From NCBI GenBank assembly GCA_037974665.1, contig CM075771.1, forward strand, positions 5,208,881 to 5,272,880: 64,000 nucleotides of DNA, read 5' to 3'. The position numbers and the translations under genes were made by a program. Source of the DNA: Ehretia macrophylla. Lineage: Eukaryota > Streptophyta > Magnoliopsida > Boraginales > Ehretiaceae. The notes under the pieces were generated by a model that was given only the letters and a program-made list of their open reading frames with translations, made no database searches and was not told the origin of the DNA. Below are positions 57,598-64,000 of the stretch, piece after piece; the first letter of the stretch is position 1; every line of letters begins with the position of its first letter.

Positions 57598-58154
57598 TTC
57601 ATGTTGAGGCACAATTCCTATATGTGTTAACAGTTCACAGTGCCAGCCTATAGAGATGGCCCATTCAAAAGGCCCAATGGGATTAACGACAACCCATCCG
57701 CTTCAACATCGCAGCATCCTCGCAAGACGTGATATCGACATGTTGAAGGGCCCTCTGATGTACCGCCATTCAGGTTGTCGCCCTTTTAACAACTCATGAC
57801 GTACGATCCGGGTTGGAAAAATAGAGAAAAATAACAAAAGTGGCCTGAAACTGATGAAAACGTTCGAGTTTGGGCTCCAAAGAGGGGCAAAGCGAGCATG
57901 CTAGCTTCCCCCATCGTAGAGCTCTCAGAGAGCTTTGCAACGGTATGTTGTGCGCCGTGTAACTCCTTGCGGATCAAAAGTTATTGGCACCGGAGCAACG
58001 GAGACTTGGTCGCAAACCCTACGCCCTCGGTTTACGGGCCCGGCCTCTACGTGAAGCGAAGTTGTCTTACCCAATGTTTCGTGGGATTCGGTAATAGAGA
58101 TTTGGTGGATAAAGTATCTTGGCAACCCTAGCCAGGGCAAAAAAAATTAAAAAG

Positions 58155-58273
58155 GGGGTGCAACACGAGGACTTCCCATGGGAACACCCATCCTAGTACT
58201 ACTTTCGCCCAAGCACGCTTAACTTCGGAGTTCTGATGGGATCCGGTGCATTAGTGTTGGTATGATCGCAACC
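58155..58273 (-). rRNA. 5S rRNA: 5S rRNA gene, copy 63
   Basis: Full length, about 6 substitutions. A box intact. The unit to its left (from 57898) belongs to a distinctive spacer type with TTATTGGCACCGGAGCAACGG. Confidence 0.93.
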
Positions 58274-58831
58274 GTCATGTTGAGGGTACAATTCCTACAT
58301 GTGTTAACGGTTCACAATGCCAGCCTAGAGAGATGGCCCATTCAAAAGGCCCAATGGGCTTAACGACAACCCATCTGCTTCAACAATGCAGCATCCTCGC
58401 AAGACGTGATGTCGACACGATATAGGGCCCTCTGATGTACCGCGAGTCAGGTTGTCGTCTTTTTAACAAGTCACGACGTACGATCCGGGACGGAAAAACA
58501 GGGCAAAAGAAGAAAAGTGGCCTGAAACTGATGAAAACATTTGATTTTGGTCTCCAAAAATGGGCACAGCAAGCAAGCTCTCTGCCCCCGTCGTAGAGCT
58601 CTCAGAGAGCTTTGCAACGCTATGCTGTGAGCCGCGTAACTCCTTACGGATCAAAAGTTATAGGCACCGGAGCGACGGAGACCTGGTCACAAACCCTAAG
58701 CCCTCGGTTTGCGGGCCCGGCCTCTACGTGAAGCGAAGTTGTCTTGCCCAATGTTCCGTGAGATTCGTTGATAGAGATTTGGTGGATAAAGTATCTTGGC
58801 AACCCTAACCAGGGCAAAAGAAATTGAAAAG

Positions 58832-58950
58832 GGGGTACAACACTAGGACTTCACAGGGGGTCACCTATCCTAGTACTACTCTCGCCCAAGCACGCTTAAC
58901 TTCGGAGTTCTGATGGGATCTGGTGCATTAGTGCTGGTATGATCACACCC
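58832..58950 (-). rRNA. 5S rRNA: 5S rRNA gene, copy 64
   Basis: Full length, about 6 substitutions. Terminator run interrupted (GCAAAAGAAATTG), which leaves only four-base T-runs. Confidence 0.92.
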
Positions 58951-59507
58951 ATCATGTCCAGGGCACAATTCCTTTATGTGTTAACGGTTCACAGTGCCAG
59001 CCTAGTGAGATGGCCCATTCAAAAGGCCCAATGGGCTTAACGACAACCCATCCGTTTCAACAATGCAACATCCTCGCAAGACATGATATCGACACATTGT
59101 AGGGCCCTCTGATGTACTGCAAGTCAGGTTGTCGTCCTTTTAACAGCTCACGACGTATGATCAGGGAGGGAAAAATAGGGCAAAAGAAGAAAAGTGGCAT
59201 AAAACTGTTGTAAACGTTCAATTTTAGGCTCCAAAAATGGACAAAGCGAGCAAGCTTATTGCCCACGTCGTAGAGCTCTCTAAGAGCTTTGCAACGGTAT
59301 GTTGTGCGCCGCGTTACTCCTTACGGATCAAAAGTTATGGGCACCGGAGCGACGGAGACCTGGTCCCAAACACTACGCCCTCGGTTTGCTGGCCCAGCCT
59401 CTACATGAAGCGAAGTTGTCTTGCCCAATGTTACGTGGGATTCGGTAATAGAGATTTGGTGGATAAATTATCTTGGCAACCCTAACAAGGGTAAAAAAAA
59501 TTGAAAG

Positions 59508-59626
59508 GGGGTGTAACACGAGGACTTCCCATGGGGTCACCAATCCTAGTACTACTCTCGCCCAAGCACGCTTAACTTCGGAGTTCTGATGGGATCCGGT
59601 GCATTAGTGCTGGTACGATCGCAACC
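59508..59626 (-). rRNA. 5S rRNA: 5S rRNA gene, copy 65
   Basis: Full length, about 5 substitutions. Shares CCCATGGGGTCACCAATCC (plus strand) with copies 6 and 68. Confidence 0.94.
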
Positions 59627-60184
59627 GTCATGTTGAGGGCACAATTCCTATATGTATTAACGGTTCACAGTCCCAGCCTAGAGAGATGGCCCATTCAAAA
59701 GGCCCAATGGGCTTAACGACAACCCATCTGCTTCAACTACACAGCATCCTCGCAAGACGCGATATCAACACGTTGTATGACCCTCTGATGTACCACAAGT
59801 CAGGTTGTTGTCCTTTTAACAACTCACGGCGTACGATACAGGATGGAAAAATAGAGCAAAAGAGCAAAAGTGGACTGAAACTGATTAAAACCTTCGATTT
59901 TGGACTCAAAAAAGGGGCACAGCGAGCAAGTTGGCTGCCCCCGTCGTAGAGCTCTCAGCGAGTTTTTCAATGGTATGTTGTGCGCGGCGTAACTCCTTAC
60001 GGATCAAGAGTTATGGGCACCGGAGCGACGGAGACCTGATCACAAACCCTACGCCCTCGGTTTGCGGGCCCGTCCTCAACGTTAAGCGAAGTTGTCTTGC
60101 CCAATGTTCCGTGGGAATCGGTAATAGAGATTTGGTGGATAAAGTATCTTCGCAACCCTGACTAGAGCAAAAAAAATTGAAAAG

Positions 60185-60303
60185 GGGGTGAAACACGAGG
60201 ACTTCCCAGGGGGTCATCCATCCTAGTACTACTCTCGCCCAAGCACGCTTAACTTCGGAGTTCTGATGGGATACGGTGAATTAGTGTTGGTATGATCCCA
60301 CCC
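60185..60303 (-). rRNA. 5S rRNA: 5S rRNA gene, copy 66
   Basis: Full length, about 6 substitutions; A box intact. Confidence 0.93.
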
Positions 60304-60860
60304 TTCATGTTGAGGCACAATTCCTATATGTGTTAACGGTTCACAGTGCCAGCCTATATAGATGGCCCATTCAAAAGGCACAATGGGCTTAACGACAACC
60401 CATCCACTTCAACAACGCAGCATCCTCGCAATACGTGATATCGACACATTGTAGGGCCCTCTGATGTACCGCGAGTCAGGTTGTCGTCCTTTTAACAACT
60501 CACGACGTACGATCCAGGACGGAAAAATAGAGCAAAAGAACAAAAGTGGCCTGAAACTGATGAAAACGTTCGATTTTGGGCTCCAAAAAGGGGCACAGCG
60601 AGCATGCTAGCTGCCCCCGTCGTAAAGCTCTCAGAGAGCTTTGCAACGGTATGCTGTGCACCGTGTAACTCCTTGCGGATCAAAAGTTATTGGCAACGAA
60701 GCAACGGAGACTTGGTCGCAAACCCTACACCTTCGGTTTACGGGCCCGGCCTCTACGCGAAGCGAAGTTGTCTTGCCCAATGTTCTGTGGCCTTCGGTAA
60801 TAGAGATTTGGTGGATAAAGTATCTTGGCAACCCTAACCAGGGCAAAAAAAATTGAAAAG

Positions 60861-60979
60861 GGGGTGCAACACGAGGACTTCCCATGGGGACACCCATCCT
60901 AGTACTACTCTCGCCTAAGCACGCTTAACTTCAGAGTTCTGATGGGATCCAGTGCATTAGTGCTGGTATGATCACAACC
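60861..60979 (-). rRNA. 5S rRNA: 5S rRNA gene, copy 67
   Basis: Full length, about 7 substitutions. Its spacer (from 60604) is a close relative of those at 55871 and 57898 (TTATTGG, GGAGACTTGGTCGCAAACCC). Confidence 0.92.
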
Positions 60980-61534
60980 GTCATGTTGAGGGCACAATTC
61001 CTATATGTGTTAACGGTTCACAGTGCCAGCCTAGAGAGATGGCCCATTCAAAAGGCCCAATGGGTTTAACGACAACCCATCCGCTTCAACAACCTAGCAT
61101 CCTCGCAAGACGTGATATCGACACGATATACGGCCCTCAGATGTACTGCGAGTCAGGTTGTCATTTTTTAATAGCTCACGACGTACGATCCGGGACGGAA
61201 AAATAGGGCAAAAGAAGAAATGTGGCTTGAAACTGATGTAAATGTTCAATTTTGGGCTCCAAAAATGGGCAAAGCGAGCAAGCTCGTTGCCCACGTCGTA
61301 GAGCTCTCTAAGAGCTTTGCAACGGTATGCAGTGCGCTGTGTAACTCCTTACCGATCAAAAGTTAGGGGCATCGGAGCGACGGAGACCTGGTAACAAACC
61401 CTACGCCCTCGGTTTGCGGGCCCGGCCTCTACGTGAAGCGAAGTTGTCTTGTCCAATGTTCTGTGGGATTCGGTAACAGAGATTTGGTGGATAAAGTATC
61501 TTGGCAACCCCAACAAGGGGAAAAAAATTGAAAG

Positions 61535-61653
61535 GGGGTGCAAAACGAGGAGTTCCCATGGGGTCACCAATCCTAGTACTACTCTCGCCCAAGCACGCTT
61601 AACTTCGGAGTTCTGATGGGATCTGGTGCATTAGTGCTGGTATGATTGCACCC
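61535..61653 (-). rRNA. 5S rRNA: 5S rRNA gene, copy 68
   Basis: Full length, about 6 substitutions, two near the 3' end. Its spacer shares GGGCAAAGCGAGCAAGCT and CTCTCTAAGAGC with the unit at 59237. Confidence 0.93.
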
Positions 61654-62211
61654 GTCATGTTGAGGGCACAATTCTTATATGTGTTAACGATTCACAGTCC
61701 CAGCCTAGAGAGATGGCCCATTCAAAAGGTCCAATGGGCTTAACGACAACCCATCTGCTTCAACAACGCAGCATCCTCGCAAGAAGAGATATCGACACGT
61801 TGTATGGCCCTCTGATGTACCGCGAGTCAGGTTGTCGTCCTTTTTACAACTCATGACGTACGATCCGGGATGGAAGAATAGAGCAAAAGAATAAATGTGG
61901 CCTGAAACTGATGAAAACGTTCAATTTTGGGCTCCAAAAAGTGGCACAGCGAGCAAGCTGGCTGCCCCCGTCGTAGAGCTCTCAAAGAGCTTTGCAACGG
62001 TGTGCTGTGCGCCGCGCAACTCCTTACGGACCAAAAGTTCTGGGCTCCGGAGCGACGCACAACTGGTCACAAACCCTACGCCCTCGGTTTGCGGGCCTGG
62101 CCTCTACGTGAAGCGAAGTTGTCTTGCCCAATGTTCCGTGGGATTTGGTAATAGAGATTTGGTGGATAAAGTATCTTCGCAATCCTAACCAGGGGAAAAA
62201 AAATTGAAAAT

Positions 62212-62330
62212 GGGGTGCAACACGAGGACTTCCCAGGGGGTCACCAATCCTAGTACTACTCTCCCCCAAGCACGCTTAACTTCAGAGTTCTGATGGGATC
62301 CGGTGCAGTAGTGCTGGTATGATCGCACCC
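62212..62330 (-). rRNA. 5S rRNA: 5S rRNA gene, copy 69
   Basis: Full length, about 4 substitutions. Confidence 0.95.
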
Positions 62331-62809
62331 GTCATGTTGAGGCACAATTCCTATATGTGTTAACGGTTCACAGTGCCAGCCTAGAGAGATGGCCCATTCA
62401 AAAGGCCCAATGGACTTAACGACAACCCTTTTTCTTCTACAACGCCACATCCTCGCAAGACGTGATATCGACACGTTGTAGGGCCCTCTGATGTACCTCG
62501 AGTTAGGTTGTCGTCCTTTTAACAGTTCACGACGTACGATCCATGACGAAAAAACATTGGAAAAGAGGAAAAGTGTCCTGAAACTGATGAAAACGTTCAA
62601 TTCTGTGCGCCGCGTAGCTTCTTACGGATCAAAAGTTATGGGCACCGGAGCAACAGAGACCTAGTCACAAACCCTACGCCCTTGGTTTGCCGGCCCGACC
62701 TCTACGTGAAGCGAAGTTGTCTTGCCCAATGTTCCGCGGGATTCGGTAATGGAGATTTGGTGGATAAAGTATCTTGGCAACACTAACCAGGGCGAAAAAA
62801 ATTGAAAAG

Positions 62810-62928
62810 GGGGTGCAACACGAGGACTTCCGTGGGGGTCACCCATCCTAGTACCACCCTCGCCCAAGCACGCTTAACTTCGGAGTTCTGGTGGGATCCG
62901 GTGCATTTGTTTTGGTATGATCGCACCT
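62810..62928 (-). rRNA. 5S rRNA: 5S rRNA gene, copy 70
   Basis: Full length, about 9 substitutions. Unit is only 598 bp because about 79 bp of spacer (the TTTTGG/CCAAAA and AGCTCT/AGAGCT dyads) is missing at about 62602 (GTTCAATT joined to CTGTGCGCC). Confidence 0.9.
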
Positions 62929-63487
62929 GTCATGTTGAGGGCATAATTCCTATATGTGTTAGCGGTTCACAGTGCCAGCCTAGAGAGATGGCCCATTCAA
63001 AAGGCCCAATGGGCTTAACGATAACCCATCTGCTTCAACAACGCAGCATTCTCGCAAGACGTGATATCGACAAATTGTAGGGCCCTCTGATGTCGCGCGA
63101 GTCAGGTTGTCGTCCTTTTAACAGCTCACGATGTACAAATCGGGACGAAAAAATAGAGCAAAAGAACAAAAGTGGCCTGAAACTGATGAAAAAGTTCGAT
63201 TTTGGGCTCCAAAAAGGGGCACAGCGAGCAACCTGGCTGCTCCCGTCGTAGAGCTCTCAGAGAGATTTGCACCAGTATGCTGTGCACCGCGTAACTCCTT
63301 ATGGATCAAATGTTATGGGCATCGGAGCGATGCAGACCTGGTCACAAAACCCTACGCCCTCGGTTTGCGGGCCCGACCTCTACGTGAAGCGAAGTTGTCT
63401 TGCCCAATGTTCCGTGGGATTCGGTAATAGAGATTTGGTGGAGAAAGTATCTTCGCAACCCTAACCAGGGGTAAAATAATTAAAAAG

Positions 63488-63606
63488 GGTGTGCAACACG
63501 AGTACTTCCCAGGGGGTCAACCATCCTAGTACTCCCCTCGCCCAAGCACGCTTAACTTCGCAGTTCTGATGGGAACCGGTGCATTAGTGCTAGTATGATT
63601 GCACCC
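63488..63606 (-). rRNA. 5S rRNA: 5S rRNA gene, copy 71
   Basis: Full length, about 9 substitutions. Terminator degraded (GGGGTAAAATAATTAAAAAG), so the T-runs on the gene strand are short. Confidence 0.89.
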
Positions 63607-64000
63607 GTCATGTTGTGGCACAATTCTTATATGTGTTAACGGTTCACAGTGCCAGCCTAGAGAGATGGCCCATTCGAATGGCCAAATGGGCTTAACGATA
63701 ACCCATTCGCTTCAACAACGCAGCAACCTCGCAAGACGTGATCTCGACACGTTGTAGGGCCCTCTGATGTACCTCGAGTCAGGTAGTCGTCCTCTAACAG
63801 CTCACGACGTACGATCAGGGATCAAAAAATAGGGCAGAAGAAGAACAGTGGCTTCATACTGATGTAATCCTTCAATTTTATGGTCCAAAAATGGGTAAAG
63901 CGAGCAATCTTATTGCCCACGTCGTAGAGCTCTCTGAGAGCTTTGCGACGGTATGCTGTGCACCGCGTAACTTCTTACGGATCAATAGTTATGGGCACCG

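Larger units (their letters stand above)
44332..64000 (-). repeat. 5S rDNA tandem array, block 4
   Basis: Two truncated and 27 complete genes, plus a partial spacer at the right edge (63607-64000). Spacers here are mostly of a second class (GATGTACCGCGAG, CAGGGCAAAAGAAGAAAAGTGTCCTG) mixed with an AACAAAAGTGG class. Units are arranged in local two-, three- and four-unit repeats, and there are four clear deletions (near 51010, 51173, 52302 and 62600). Confidence 0.97.

Noticed and set aside
212..63464. Recurring ORFs of 60-95 codons on both strands, one set per unit (plus-strand family with ELSESFATVCCAPRNSLRIKSYGH; minus-strand families MIRKELRGAQHTVAKLSESS and MGESSTRMGDPLGSPRVAP)
   Set aside because: They repeat at the 677-bp period and overlap each other. 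Some run through the 5S gene itself, frames break freely between units, and there is no ribosome-context or family match. They are translations of spacer and rRNA-gene DNA.
1..64000. CRISPR-like or phage-like array, because of regular repeats
   Set aside because: The period is about 677 bp and each repeat contains a plant 5S rRNA gene. There are no short repeats with unique spacers and no cas genes.

Overview
This window is nuclear plant DNA and is almost entirely a tandem array of 5S ribosomal RNA genes. The repeated 119-bp gene reads leftward on the minus strand, with the canonical start (GGGTGCGATCATACC) and end (GTGTTGCACCCC) of angiosperm-type 5S rRNA. Each copy sits in a unit of about 677 bp, leaving about 558 bp of spacer. 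I count 66 full-length copies and 5 truncated ones, all in the same orientation. The 5S sequence, the long-LTR Ty3/gypsy-type elements and an initiator-Met-tRNA primer site all point to a flowering plant; I cannot name the species. I find no host protein gene.

Layout: 1-9945, array block 1 (14 full genes and one stub). 9946-13748, a truncated minus-strand LTR retroelement (gag remnant fused to part of a 5' LTR). 13749-23059, array block 2 (a 5'-side stub of a gene and 13 full genes). 23060-27790, a second, related truncated element (partial gag, leader, primer-binding site, complete 3574-bp LTR). 27791-36079, array block 3 (a stub and 12 full genes). 36080-44331, a plus-strand 5' LTR with leader, split by an inverted 4056-bp solo LTR of the same family with a clean 5-bp target duplication (ATAGT). 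44332-64000, array block 4 (two truncated and 27 full genes, and one place where a whole gene has been deleted).

Typical unit, in gene sense: a TATA-like CATATAGG about 21-28 bp upstream, a C at -1, the 5S gene with its internal control region, a T-run terminator within about 10-15 bp of the 3' end, then a spacer with a telobox-like TTAGGGTT and short conserved dyads. Copies differ unusually much: 0 to 13 substitutions from the window consensus, averaging about 6.6 by hand count. Many changes are CpG-type transitions. Only the copy at 49725-49843 matches the consensus exactly. Together with transposon insertions, gene deletions and local multi-unit duplications, this suggests an ageing, probably silenced 5S locus shaped by unequal exchange, rather than a homogenised active one.

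The first two retroelements have the same right-hand junction inside a 5S gene and the same variants in the adjacent 5S units. They are therefore copies of one insertion spread by a segmental duplication at an offset of about 14.04 kb. That duplication ends at a visible out-of-register junction near 28930.
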